Positions 8,944-17,348 of a DNA stretch of 62,220 nucleotides are shown in pieces. Position 1 is the stretch's first letter. Each line of letters starts with the position of its first letter. Source of the stretch: an uncultured Anaeromassilibacillus sp. (GTDB taxonomy: Bacteria; Bacillota; Clostridia; Oscillospirales; Acutalibacteraceae). Made by a program: the position numbers and the translations under genes. The notes under the pieces were generated by a model, which worked only from the letters and a program-made list of their open reading frames with translations, had not been told where the DNA came from and did not search any database. Location of the stretch: assembly GCA_930987725.1 (NCBI GenBank), contig CAKNKY010000008.1:1-62220 (forward strand), given 5' to 3'.

Positions 8944-9720
8944 TTATTTGTTCTGGAAAGCAGGCGCCTTTTCCTTATTCAGGAAAGCAGCCATGCCGTT
9001 CCTCTGATCTGCCGATTCGAAGCAACTGCCAAACAGCTTTTCCTCAATGGCGATGCCCTCGTCAATGGAAACCTGAAGGCCATCGTTGACGGCCTTCTTG
9101 GAAGCACGCACGGCAATCGGCGCGTTGCGCGCAATCTTGCCGGCCAGCTTCTCCGCAGCGGGAAGTAATTCCTCGGAAGGATAAACCGCATTCACGAGGC
9201 CAAGCGTCAGGGCCTCGGCAGCTTTCACCTTCGTGCCGGCATACAGCATTTCCTTAGCCTTGCCAACAGGGATGATGCGGGCCAAACGCTGCGTGCCGCC
9301 AAAGCCGGGCGTAATGCCCAGGCCGGTTTCCGGCTGGCCAAAGACAGCATTTTCGGAAGCCAAGCGAATATCACAACTCATGGAGAGCTCACAGCCGCCG
9401 CCAAGCGCAAACCCGTTCACGGCAGCAATAACCGGAATCGGGAGCGTTTCAATCTTGCGGAATACGTCGTTGCCCTTCTTGCCGAAAGCCTCTCCCTCTT
9501 CTTTCGTCAGCGTGCTCATCTCACCGATGTCAGCACCAGCCACAAAAGACTTCTGGCCGGCGCCCGTGATAATCAGGCAGCGGACTGTGTCGAGGTCAAT
9601 CGCGTCGATAGCGGCATCCAGCTCGCCAAGAACCTCGGAATTCAGTGCGTTCAGAGCCTTTTCACGGGAAATGGTAAGAACGGCAATAGCATCCTTCTGC
9701 TCATACTGAATATAGTTCAT
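8944..9720 (-). CDS. crt: 3-hydroxybutyryl-CoA dehydratase (crotonase)
   Basis: 258 residues, crotonase superfamily. Dehydrates 3-hydroxybutyryl-CoA to crotonyl-CoA. The oxyanion-hole segments are SFVAGADIGEM and NGFALGGGCELSMSCDIR. Both catalytic glutamates are in place (FGQPETGLGITPGFGGTQRL and AKEMLYAG). The C-terminal helix ends with AFLNKEKAPAFQNK, a common crotonase ending. An AAGGAAG site precedes the ATG. Second gene of the operon, 32 bases after thl. Confidence 0.96.
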   Translation of the reverse strand: MNYIQYEQKDAIAVLTISREKALNALNSEVLGELDAAIDAIDLDTVRCLIITGAGQKSFVAGADIGEMSTLTKEEGEAFGKKGNDVFRKIETLPIPVIAAVNGFALGGGCELSMSCDIRLASENAVFGQPETGLGITPGFGGTQRLARIIPVGKAKEMLYAGTKVKAAEALTLGLVNAVYPSEELLPAAEKLAGKIARNAPIAVRASKKAVNDGLQVSIDEGIAIEEKLFGSCFESADQRNGMAAFLNKEKAPAFQNK

Positions 9721-9752
9721 CGTGCTCTTCCTTTTCAGAAAATTCTAAAAAA

Positions 9753-10937
9753 TTAGTACTTCTCAACGATCGTGGCAACGCCCATGCCGCCGCCTACGCA
9801 CAGCGTGGCAAGACCAGTCTTGACGTCATCTCTTCTCTGCATTTCATGCAGAAGGGTGACAAGAATGCGGCAGCCGGAAGCACCAACGGGATGGCCCAGA
9901 GCAATGGCACCGCCGTTGACATTCACCTTGCTCATATCAAAGTTCAACTCCTTGGCAACAGCCAGGGACTGAGCGGCAAACGCTTCGTTCGCTTCAATCA
10001 GGTCAATCTGATCCAGCGTCATGTTGGAGCGGGCCAGAGCCTTGCGGGTCGCATAAACCGGGCCGATGCCCATGATAGCCGGATCCACACCGGCAGAAGC
10101 ACCGACAACAAACTTCGCCATCGGCTTCACACCCAATTCCTTGGCCTTCTCTTCCGTCATCACAACAACAGCTGCAGCGCCGTCATTGATACCGGAAGCA
10201 TTAGCGGCGGTAACAGTGCCATCCGGCTTGAAGGCCGGGCGCAGCTTGGAAATGCTTTCCTTCGTCACACCGGCACGGGGGCCTTCGTCCTTCGCAAACA
10301 TAACGGTTTCCTTCTTCACCTTAACCGGCACAGGAACGATCTCATCGTCAAAGCGGCCTTCAGCCTGAGCCTTTTCGCACTTCTGCTGGCTGTTAGCGGC
10401 AAACTCATCCTGCATCTCGCGGGTGAGGCCATACTTTTCAGCAAGATTTTCAGCCGTGATTCCCATGTGATAGTTGTTGAACGCATCCCACAGAGCGTCG
10501 TTCACCATCGTATCGATCATCGTGCTGTTGTTCATGCGATAGCCAAAGCGGGCCTTCGTGAGTGCATAAGGAGCCATGGACATGTTCTCCATGCCGCCGG
10601 CCACGATGACATCGGCTTCGCCGGCAGCAATCATGGCAGCCGCCGTATTGACACACTTCAGGCCGGAACCGCAAACATTGTTCAGAGTCAGAGCGGGAAC
10701 CTCGATCGGAAGACCAGCGTTGAGAGCAGCCTGACGAGCAACGTTCTGGCCCTGAGCGCCCTGAAGCACGCAGCCCATGAGGACTTCGTCAACCTGATCG
10801 GGCGCAACATTTGCACGGGAAAGAGCTTCCTTAATGACGATGGAACCCAGCGTGGCGGCGGGGGTATTAGAGAGAGCCCCACCCATTTTGCCGATTGCCG
10901 TACGGACAGCACCTGCCAACACAATTGTTCTGGACAT
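9753..10937 (-). CDS. thlA: Acetyl-CoA C-acetyltransferase (thiolase)
   Basis: 394 residues. Condenses two acetyl-CoA to acetoacetyl-CoA, the entry step of the pathway. The nucleophilic cysteine is in [16 protein letters not shown], the histidine in [19 protein letters not shown], and the second catalytic cysteine in [14 protein letters not shown]. The start MSRTIVLAG is used because GGAGG lies 9 bases upstream; an in-frame ATG five codons earlier overlaps that site. First gene of the six-gene operon, preceded by a promoter with a Rex-like operator. Confidence 0.97.
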   Translation of the reverse strand: MSRTIVLAGAVRTAIGKMGGALSNTPAATLGSIVIKEALSRANVAPDQVDEVLMGCVLQGAQGQNVARQAALNAGLPIEVPALTLNNVCGSGLKCVNTAAAMIAAGEADVIVAGGMENMSMAPYALTKARFGYRMNNSTMIDTMVNDALWDAFNNYHMGITAENLAEKYGLTREMQDEFAANSQQKCEKAQAEGRFDDEIVPVPVKVKKETVMFAKDEGPRAGVTKESISKLRPAFKPDGTVTAANASGINDGAAAVVVMTEEKAKELGVKPMAKFVVGASAGVDPAIMGIGPVYATRKALARSNMTLDQIDLIEANEAFAAQSLAVAKELNFDMSKVNVNGGAIALGHPVGASGCRILVTLLHEMQRRDDVKTGLATLCVGGGMGVATIVEKY

Positions 10938-11058
10938 TTTTTGTTCCTCCATTCAAAAATAGTTCAAGCCTTCTTTCGGCCTGAAGGGTCCGTTTTTGCT
11001 GCTGCCTCCCTCCCGGATGTCATGCCCGAAAAGCCGGGGAAAAACAGCGGAACACCAT

Positions 11059-11076
11059 ATGTTAAATATATCACAA
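11059..11076 (-). promoter_or_regulatory. Rex-type operator candidate
   Basis: Minus strand TTGTGATATATTTAACAT fits the redox repressor consensus TTGTTAANNNNTTAACAA at 11 of 14 fixed positions, and one mismatch is a common variant (TTGTGA half-site). It covers the thl -10 element. In clostridia Rex represses thl and crt-bcd-etf-hbd when NADH is low; the role here is inferred from position and pattern. A Crp-like reading (TGTGA-N6-TAACA) is also possible. Confidence 0.55.
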
Positions 11077-11093
11077 ACAAAGTTGCTTTGCAA
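11065..11093 (-). promoter_or_regulatory. Sigma-A promoter of the thl-crt-hbd-bcd-etfBA operon
   Basis: Minus strand TTGCAA, 17 bases, TATATT, about 125 bases before the thlA start. A GTTGC-TTT-GCAAC palindrome (11082-11094) overlaps the -35. The rest of the 309-base gap (10938-11246) holds only a weak hairpin near its right end; no gene is seen there. Confidence 0.7.
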
Positions 11094-11211
11094 CATGAAA
11101 CCGGCCCAAAACGAACAGGAATCCGAATATTTACACAGTGTCCAGCTTCTTTCCCGTTTTTTCGTCATTTTTATGGAAAATTCAAACAGGAAAGCGAAAT
11201 CATTGAAACGG

Positions 11212-11246
11212 CCCTGCCCATTCGTATTCCATTGAAAAGGGCGGGG
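11212..11246 (-). terminator. Weak hairpin after the DUF362 gene
   Basis: CCCTGCCC and GGGCGGGG pair with one G-U across a 19-base loop directly after the stop codon on the minus strand. There is no T run, so termination is uncertain. Confidence 0.3.
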
Positions 11247-12347
11247 TTAAATCCGGATCAACTCATACTGGCTGGTGCCGAGGCCCATTTTTTCCGCATG
11301 TTCAATGAGACTGTGCCAGTTTGTGGTGGGATGGGCGGCATGGAAATGATCTTCATCGGCATTGCCGTCAATCCGGCACCCGGGCATTGCTGGCTGCGCA
11401 TTGCACAGATCCGCACAGGCAGAATCCAGAGCCACCGGATCAAAGGAAGCCAGCATGCCGACATCAGGAATGATCGGCACATCGTTCTCCGCGTGGCAGT
11501 CGCAGAACGGAGAGACATCACAGATGAGACTGATATGGAAGCAGAGCTTGTTGCGCAGGACAGCAGCTGCGTATTCCACCATTTTCTTATTCAGGATATC
11601 GTTGACCTCATCCCCTGCTGCCGCAACAGCATCCTTCGGGCAAGCGCCGATGCAGCGCCCACAGCCCACGCAGCGGTTGTGATCGATGGAAGCTTTGTGG
11701 TTCGTGATGGTGATGGCAGAATGTGCGCAATTACGCTGGCACATTCCGCAGCCTACACACAGTTCCTGCTGCACATGCGGTTTGCCGGCGCTGTGCATTT
11801 CCATCTTGCCCGCACGGGAACCGCAACCCATGCCAATATTCTTGAAAGTGCCGCCAAAGCCCGTGTTTTCATGGCACTTAAAATGCGTGAGGGAAATGAA
11901 GACATCCGCATCCATCACAGCCTGTCCAATCTTTGCTTCCTTCACATATTCGCCGCCTTCGATCGGCACTTTTTCCTCATCAAGGCCCTTCAAGCCATCA
12001 GCGATAATGATATGGCAGCCCGTTGTAAACGGATTATAGCCGTTTGTGTAGGCAGAATCCAGATGGTCCAATGCATTTTTGCGGCCGCCCACATAAAGCG
12101 TGTTGCAGTCCGTGAGGAAAACCTTTCCCCCGTTTTCCTTCACAATATCCACAATCACCTTTGCATAATTCGGCCGCAAATACGCCAGATTGCCCGGCTC
12201 TCCGAAGTGGATCTTGACGGCTGTAAAATGGCCTTTCACGGGCAGCTCGTCAATGCCGGCCTTTTTCACAAGCCGGCGCAGTTTCTGCGGCAGCGTCATC
12301 TCCGGCGTCGCATGAAAATCTGTGAAATAAACCTTTGCTTTTTCCAT
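11247..12347 (-). CDS. DUF362 protein with two [4Fe-4S] ferredoxin motifs
   Basis: 366 residues. The N- and C-terminal parts belong to the DUF362 family (KVYFTDFHATPEMTLPQKL; FLTDCNTLYVGGRKN; ALDSACADLCNAQP). A central bacterial-ferredoxin insert carries two four-cysteine motifs, CVGCGMCQRNCAHSA and CVGCGRCIGACPKDA, about residues 190-235, so it should hold two [4Fe-4S] clusters. The reaction is unknown; the protein is probably a soluble electron carrier or oxidoreductase. The ATG at 12347 is chosen for the GGGAGGA site 6-7 bases upstream; an in-frame ATG nine codons earlier lacks one. It sits upstream of the butyrate operon on the same strand but is separated from it by about 310 bases with a new promoter. 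Confidence 0.88.
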   Translation of the reverse strand: MEKAKVYFTDFHATPEMTLPQKLRRLVKKAGIDELPVKGHFTAVKIHFGEPGNLAYLRPNYAKVIVDIVKENGGKVFLTDCNTLYVGGRKNALDHLDSAYTNGYNPFTTGCHIIIADGLKGLDEEKVPIEGGEYVKEAKIGQAVMDADVFISLTHFKCHENTGFGGTFKNIGMGCGSRAGKMEMHSAGKPHVQQELCVGCGMCQRNCAHSAITITNHKASIDHNRCVGCGRCIGACPKDAVAAAGDEVNDILNKKMVEYAAAVLRNKLCFHISLICDVSPFCDCHAENDVPIIPDVGMLASFDPVALDSACADLCNAQPAMPGCRIDGNADEDHFHAAHPTTNWHSLIEHAEKMGLGTSQYELIRI

Positions 12348-12557
12348 ACAGTCCTCCCTGCCAGAATGTGCCAATTTGCTTTTGTTGTTATTTTACTACA
12401 AAAAGCTTTAAAACACAAGAAACAAAAACAAAAAGAAGTCCCGCCCTCAAAGCACCCCCTCCTTTGACAATTGCAAAACTCATCCCTGCGGCCGTACGCA
12501 AAAGAAAAGCCGAGGGAAAACCGCACGCTCTCCCCCGGTGAAAAATATTGTATAACC

Positions 12558-12582
12558 GCCGGGCAAAAACCATCCGCCCGGC
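12558..12582 (-). terminator. Hairpin between degV and the DUF362 gene
   Basis: GCCGGGC and GCCCGGC arms flank an 11-base loop, 42 bases after the degV stop on the minus strand. A T-rich stretch follows only after 14 bases, so it is a weak terminator candidate. The remaining 276-base gap shows no gene. Confidence 0.4.
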
Positions 12583-12623
12583 ATACTCCTCAGTTTATCG
12601 CTCTCAGAAAACGAACCTTTCTC

Positions 12624-13451
12624 TCACTTCGTTTTCTCTTCCCAGGAAAGCGCAATGGCGTCTTCCCCGATATGAATGCTGAGAACGGGGCCAATCTCCC
12701 GCAGCAGGACCAGCGGTGCACAAAATCTGCGCTTGATCTCAGCCGCGAGTGAAACGGCATCCCGGTTCTTTTCAAAGCACTGAATGACAACTTTTTCTAC
12801 ATTAGACGGAAGGAATTCCATCAGCTTTTCCAGCCGTTCCCTCCAGCCCCGTGCCAATCCGAAGCTGGTAATGGCACCTTTCTGCAGAAGAAAGACGGGG
12901 CGGCGATTCAGCATAGAAACCACTGACTGCCGCACCAGGCCCAGGCGCCGGCTTTTGCGGAGCGCTTCCATATTTTCAACAGAGAAAGCCACGCCGATAT
13001 GCTGGCGAATGGACTCGCAGCGCAACGCAGCCTCATGCAGTGAAAGATGCTCCTGATCAATGCTTTGGCGCAGACTTGCAAGCAGCAAATACAATCCGCC
13101 CGCCGTTAATTGAGAATCCACCACTGCTACACGGCCGCCCAATCTTCGGGAGGCATTGACGGCAGCAGAATACGCCCCGCTGAGACGAGAGGAAATCACC
13201 GTGCACAGCACATCCATGCCGCGCTGCAACAGCGCTTGAAACACATAGTAAAACTGATCCTCTGAGGCCTGCATGGAGGAACGAAGGCGGCTTCCCCGCA
13301 GGACCGGGGCATAGGCGCCGTTTTCGCCCTCAAACAGCTCTGTGTAAAGATTCCCGTCCAACCGGTAAGAATGCGGAACAATATAGATGTTCCATTCCCG
13401 CGCTTCTGCATGCGTCAGACACGCTGTGCTGTCCGTTACAAGGGCGATCAT
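12624..13451 (-). CDS. DegV/FakB-family fatty-acid-binding protein
   Basis: 275 residues. Begins with the DegV signature MIALVTDSTACL and has VISSRLSGAYSAAVNASR (the second conserved binding segment) and VAVVDSQLTAGGLYLL. Family members bind a free fatty acid and present it to the kinase FakA for phosphorylation. The start codon overlaps the accA stop as ATGA, so translation is coupled to the last gene of the fatty-acid operon; this supports a lipid role. FakA itself is not in the window. Confidence 0.9.
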   Translation of the reverse strand: MIALVTDSTACLTHAEAREWNIYIVPHSYRLDGNLYTELFEGENGAYAPVLRGSRLRSSMQASEDQFYYVFQALLQRGMDVLCTVISSRLSGAYSAAVNASRRLGGRVAVVDSQLTAGGLYLLLASLRQSIDQEHLSLHEAALRCESIRQHIGVAFSVENMEALRKSRRLGLVRQSVVSMLNRRPVFLLQKGAITSFGLARGWRERLEKLMEFLPSNVEKVVIQCFEKNRDAVSLAAEIKRRFCAPLVLLREIGPVLSIHIGEDAIALSWEEKTK

Positions 13452-14221
13452 TCCCCAAACACCCCCAACCTGCGAAACCGCTGGTATCTCTGGTCACACA
13501 GTTCTTCAGGAGAAAGACGATTCATCCGGGCAAAGGCTTCGCTGAGTTTCTGCTTCAACCCCGCGCAGAGTTCTTCCGTTTCCGGAATAACCTGCTCAAC
13601 CACGCCAAGAGAAAGCAGATCGTCCGCTGTCATTTTCAGGCAGGCGCACGCATCCTTTACCTTGGACGCATCTTTCCAAAGAATACTGGCGCAGCCTTCC
13701 GGACTAATCACCGAATAAACAGCATTTTCCAGCATCCATACCTCATTGGCGACTGCCAGCGCAAGCGCGCCGCCGCTTCCTCCTTCCCCCACAAACAGAG
13801 AAAGAATCGGCGTTTTCAGCGCCATCATTTCCATAAGATTTTCCGCAATCGCCTGCCCCTGGCCGCGCTCCTCGGCTCCGATCCCCGCATACGCACCGGC
13901 GGTATCTACAATGCAAAGGACGGGGCGGTGAAATTTTTCCGCCAGCTTCATCTGGCGCAGCGCCTTCCGATAGCCTTCCGGATGCGCAGAACCAAAATTC
14001 CGGCGCGCCTTGTCACGGATATCTCCGCCCTTTTCATGCGCCACAACAGTAATTGGTTTACCGCAGAGCATACCGATCCCGGCAATAATGGCGGGGTCAT
14101 CCCCAAAGCGACGATCGCCGTGCAGTTCAACAAAATCCGTCAGGAGGTGATCGATGTAATATTTCCCGCTCGGGCGGCCGTTCTTTCTGGCCAGCTGGAG
14201 CTTTTTAAACGCATCTGCCAC
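13448..14221 (-). CDS. accA: Acetyl-CoA carboxylase, carboxyltransferase subunit alpha
   Basis: 257 residues, slightly shorter than proteobacterial AccA, as usual in Firmicutes. With AccD it transfers the carboxyl group from biotin to acetyl-CoA to give malonyl-CoA. Visible features: LHGDRRFGDDPAIIAGIG, GGDIRDKARRNFGSAHPEGYRKALR, CIVDTAGAYAGIGAEERGQGQAIAENL, and GEGGSGGALALAVANEVWMLENAVYSVISPEGCASILWKD (oxyanion-hole glycines). The initiation codon is GTG with AGAGAGGG upstream, inside the end of accD. Confidence 0.96.
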   Translation of the reverse strand: MADAFKKLQLARKNGRPSGKYYIDHLLTDFVELHGDRRFGDDPAIIAGIGMLCGKPITVVAHEKGGDIRDKARRNFGSAHPEGYRKALRQMKLAEKFHRPVLCIVDTAGAYAGIGAEERGQGQAIAENLMEMMALKTPILSLFVGEGGSGGALALAVANEVWMLENAVYSVISPEGCASILWKDASKVKDACACLKMTADDLLSLGVVEQVIPETEELCAGLKQKLSEAFARMNRLSPEELCDQRYQRFRRLGVFGE

Positions 14222-14224
14222 GGT

Positions 14225-15094
14225 TCAGCCCTCTCTTTCTGCCTGGTGCAGGCGCAAAATCTGCGTCAGCCTGCCTTTGAGCTCAGAACGGGGCACAACA
14301 TCATCGAGAAATCCCTTTTCCAGCAGGAATTCCGCGCTCTGGAACCCTTTCGGCAATTTCTGCCTCATGGTCTGCTCAATCACGCGGGGCCCGGCAAAGC
14401 CTATCAACGCACCGGGCTCTGCAAGGAGAATATCCCCCTCCATGGCAAAGCTTGCTGTAACGCCTCCTGTTGTGGGGTTGGTCAGCACCGTGACATACAG
14501 AAGCCCCGCATCACTGTGGCGTTTGACCGCTCCGCTCGTCTTCGCCATCTGCATTAAGGAGAGAATGCCTTCCTGCATCCGAGCACCACCGGAAACAGTA
14601 AAGCCAATCACCGGCAGCTTTTTCTCCAACGCCCGTTCAAACACGCGCGTAATTTTTTCGCCCACGGCAGAATCCATGCTGCCCATCATAAACTGGCCTT
14701 CCATGGCAAACAGCGCGCAGGATATCTTCCCCACCTCGCCTCTGCCTGTCACCACGGCAGACATCTCCCGGCTCTTGAGCCGGCTGCTCTTTACCTTCAC
14801 CTGGTAGCCGGGAAAGGAAAGCGGATCCTTGCTGAAGACACCTGCATCCCATTCCTGAAAGGTACCGCCATCGCAGAGATTGTAAAGCCTCTTTCTTGCG
14901 GGCAAGCGCATATGATAGCCGCATTTGGGACAAACCATCTGGTTTTCATCCAACTCAGCGCCAAGCGTGAGATGTGAGCAGTGCGGACACTTGACAAAGA
15001 GCGAATCCGGAACATTGGGGGAAAGCTCATCCAGCGCAGGGTTATACCCTTCAAGCTGATTCCGCTTCTGCTTAAAGTTTGCCTTTTTCAGCAT
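14225..15094 (-). CDS. accD: Acetyl-CoA carboxylase, carboxyltransferase subunit beta
   Basis: 289 residues. The N-terminal zinc ribbon is CPHCSHLTLGAELDENQMVCPKCG (residues about 36-59). The carboxyltransferase domain follows, with SGGARMQEGILSLMQMAKTSGA and the glycine-rich TTGGVTASFAMEGDILLAEPGALIGFAGPRVIEQT. Forms the alpha2beta2 carboxyltransferase with AccA. Its ribosome site (GAGGG) is inside the last codons of accC, 3 bases upstream, so the acc genes are tightly coupled. Confidence 0.96.
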   Translation of the reverse strand: MLKKANFKQKRNQLEGYNPALDELSPNVPDSLFVKCPHCSHLTLGAELDENQMVCPKCGYHMRLPARKRLYNLCDGGTFQEWDAGVFSKDPLSFPGYQVKVKSSRLKSREMSAVVTGRGEVGKISCALFAMEGQFMMGSMDSAVGEKITRVFERALEKKLPVIGFTVSGGARMQEGILSLMQMAKTSGAVKRHSDAGLLYVTVLTNPTTGGVTASFAMEGDILLAEPGALIGFAGPRVIEQTMRQKLPKGFQSAEFLLEKGFLDDVVPRSELKGRLTQILRLHQAEREG

Positions 15095-15097
15095 AGC

Positions 15098-16432
15098 TTA
15101 CCCTCTTTTCTCCATAAAATCCGTGGTATAGGTGCCGTCGCGGAATCGGGGATCCTCCAGCAGATCCAGGTGCAAATCTGCCGTGTGATTCACGCCCTCG
15201 ATGACAAGCTCGCAAAGAGCAGCCCGCATTTTGCGGATCGCCTCCTCCCGCGTCTGTGCACACACGATCAGCTTGCCGAGCAGGGAATCGTAATATGGCG
15301 GCACCACATAGTCCTGATACAGCGCTGTGTCAAACCGGATCCATGGGCCGCCCGGAATGTGAAGCAGACTGATTTTTCCGCAGCTCGGCGCAAACCCATG
15401 CGACGGGTCCTCCGCATTGATGCGGCACTCAATGGAATTCCCGCGCAGCACAATATCCTTCTGCTCAAAGGGCAATTCCAGCCCCGCAGCCGAGCGGATC
15501 TGCCACTTGACCAAATCAATGCCGGTTACGAGCTCTGTCACCGGGTGTTCCACCTGCAGCCGTGTGTTCATTTCCATGAAATAGAAATGGCGATCCTTGT
15601 CCACAAGGAATTCGATCGTTCCGACGTTGTCGTAGTGCACGGCGCGCGCCACATCTGCCGCGGCCTCCATCATCTTTTCCCGCAGCTCCGGTGTCACAAA
15701 GGGAGACGGGCTTTCCTCCAAAAGCTTCTGGTTCTTTCTCTGAATGGAGCAGTCGCGTTCTCCAAGGCATATGACATGACCATGGTGATCACAGAGAACC
15801 TGCACTTCTATATGCTTCACGGGCTTGAGGAACCGCTCCATATAGCATGAACCGTCGCCGAAAGCCAGCTCCGCCTCCGCCGAGGAAGCGAGGAATGCCT
15901 TTTCCACTTCGTCAGAGGAACGAACCAGCCGAATGCCACGTCCACCCCCGCCTGCCCTTGCTTTCACAAGCAGCGGAAAACCAATTTTCTCCGCTTCGCG
16001 TTTGGCCGTTTCCACATCTGGAACAAGATCACAGCCCGGCACAACCGGAACTCCCGCCTCGCGCATGGTCCGCTTAGCCTGATCCTTATCACCTAAAAGG
16101 GAAATCAAACGGGAAGACGGCCCAATAAAAGTGATGTTGCACTTCTCGCAGAGCTCAGCAAACCGGGCATTCTCACTCAAAAGGCCATATCCGGGATGAA
16201 TGGCCTGCGCCTTCGTCTCAACGGCGGCAGAAAGAATAGCCGTCATGTTCAGATAGCTGTCCTGCACACGGGCAGGACCGATACAGATGCTTTCATCCGC
16301 CAGGCTGACATGGAGGGCATCACGATCCGCTTCGCTGAACACGGCAACCGTGATGATCCCCATCTCCTTGCAGGCGCGGATGATGCGCACGGCGATTTCT
16401 CCGCGGTTTGCAATCAAGATCTTCGAAAACAC
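15098..16432 (-). CDS. accC: Acetyl-CoA carboxylase, biotin carboxylase subunit
   Basis: 444 residues, ATP-grasp enzyme that carboxylates the biotin of AccB. Motifs: KILIANRGEIAVRIIRACKE at the N-terminus, HPGYGLLSENARFAELCE, the glycine-rich ATP loop KARAGGGGRGIRLV, FYFMEMNTRLQVEHPVTE (metal and catalytic glutamates), and NSIECRINAEDPSHGFAP. The start codon is GTG with GGGAGGAGG upstream. Lies 27 bases after fabZ. Confidence 0.97.
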   Translation of the reverse strand: MFSKILIANRGEIAVRIIRACKEMGIITVAVFSEADRDALHVSLADESICIGPARVQDSYLNMTAILSAAVETKAQAIHPGYGLLSENARFAELCEKCNITFIGPSSRLISLLGDKDQAKRTMREAGVPVVPGCDLVPDVETAKREAEKIGFPLLVKARAGGGGRGIRLVRSSDEVEKAFLASSAEAELAFGDGSCYMERFLKPVKHIEVQVLCDHHGHVICLGERDCSIQRKNQKLLEESPSPFVTPELREKMMEAAADVARAVHYDNVGTIEFLVDKDRHFYFMEMNTRLQVEHPVTELVTGIDLVKWQIRSAAGLELPFEQKDIVLRGNSIECRINAEDPSHGFAPSCGKISLLHIPGGPWIRFDTALYQDYVVPPYYDSLLGKLIVCAQTREEAIRKMRAALCELVIEGVNHTADLHLDLLEDPRFRDGTYTTDFMEKRG

Positions 16433-16459
16433 AGCGCCTTCCTCCTCCCTTCTTTTTTC

Positions 16460-16873
16460 TCACTTCACAAGCGCAAAGCTGAGTTCGCCGCTTGCGCAAA
16501 GCTTGCCGTTAACATAAGCAGCGCACTCCGTAAAATAGAAATTTCGCAGCACTCGCTTGATAGAGCAGTGCATTTCGATTGTGTCTCCCGGATGGACCTG
16601 ATTGCGGAACTTCACGCGATCAATGCCTGTAAAATAGGGCGTACATCCGCTAATCTTATCTGCCAGAAGAACACAGCACGTCTGCCCCATTATTTCGCAG
16701 AGGACAACACCCGGCACGACGGGATTTCCCGGGAAATGGCCCTGCAGAAACCATTCGTCGCCCCGAACAGTGTAATGACCGATGGCCGTATGATCCGGTT
16801 CCACGGAAGCCTCGTCAACCAGAAGCATCGGTTCTCTGTGCGGAATGAGTTTTTTAATTGCTTCTCGATCCAT
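16460..16873 (-). CDS. fabZ: 3-hydroxyacyl-[ACP] dehydratase
   Basis: 137 residues, hot-dog fold. Dehydrates 3-hydroxyacyl-ACP to trans-2-enoyl-ACP. The signature is complete: HREPMLLVDE near residue 13, the catalytic histidine in WFLQGHFPGNPVVPGVVLCE and the glutamate in LCEIMGQ. It is placed between accB and accC, as in other Firmicute fab operons. Whether it also isomerises the double bond to make unsaturated chains cannot be told from the sequence. Confidence 0.95.
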   Translation of the reverse strand: MDREAIKKLIPHREPMLLVDEASVEPDHTAIGHYTVRGDEWFLQGHFPGNPVVPGVVLCEIMGQTCCVLLADKISGCTPYFTGIDRVKFRNQVHPGDTIEMHCSIKRVLRNFYFTECAAYVNGKLCASGELSFALVK

Positions 16874-16889
16874 GCTCTCATTCTCCTAC

Positions 16890-17345
16890 TCAATAAATTG
16901 TAAACAAACATTGTCCGTATTCAACCAGGTCGCCGTCGTGAATATTGATGTCCACAATCTCACCGTCCTGCGGAGCGGTGTACTCGTTCATCAGCTTCAT
17001 CGCTTCAATCAGGCAGAGTACCTGCCCTTTCTTCACTTTATCGCCTATTTTCACATAGGGATCCGCACCGGGTGAAGGAGAGACGTAAACCGTGCCTACC
17101 ATGGGAGACTTGAGCTCTGTGACGTGGTTAAAATTCACCACATCTCCCACGTTCTTTCCGCTCTCCTGTTTCGGTTCCTGCTGAGGCACAATGACAGGCG
17201 CCGCGGGCGGTGCGTAGTCAAACGACGGCATGGGCGCAGCCTGCCGCTGCAAAGAAATGGTCTGATCACCGTCATGTATGTCCAACGACGTCAGCCCCTT
17301 TTCCTCCATTAGATTGGCAAGAAATTTGATCGCTTCCAAATCCAT
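16890..17345 (-). CDS. accB: Biotin carboxyl carrier protein of acetyl-CoA carboxylase
   Basis: 151 residues. The N-terminal helical part (DLEAIKFLANLMEEKGLTSLDI) is joined by a proline/alanine/glutamine-rich linker (about 37-75) to the C-terminal biotinyl domain (about 78-151). The biotinylated lysine is in LIEAMKLMNEYTAPQDG. The GAGGAGG ribosome site lies inside the end of fabF. It is the carrier that shuttles carboxyl groups from AccC to AccAD. Confidence 0.96.
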   Translation of the reverse strand: MDLEAIKFLANLMEEKGLTSLDIHDGDQTISLQRQAAPMPSFDYAPPAAPVIVPQQEPKQESGKNVGDVVNFNHVTELKSPMVGTVYVSPSPGADPYVKIGDKVKKGQVLCLIEAMKLMNEYTAPQDGEIVDINIHDGDLVEYGQCLFTIY

Positions 17346-17348
17346 TTC

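Noticed and set aside
9846-12467. An 873-codon open frame on the plus strand opposite thlA and the DUF362 gene
   Set aside because: It is antisense to two genes with clear family motifs and ribosome sites; its translation has no recognisable domain and no ribosome site. It results from codon bias of the true strand. A similar 838-codon frame opposite leuS (57882-60398) was rejected for the same reason.
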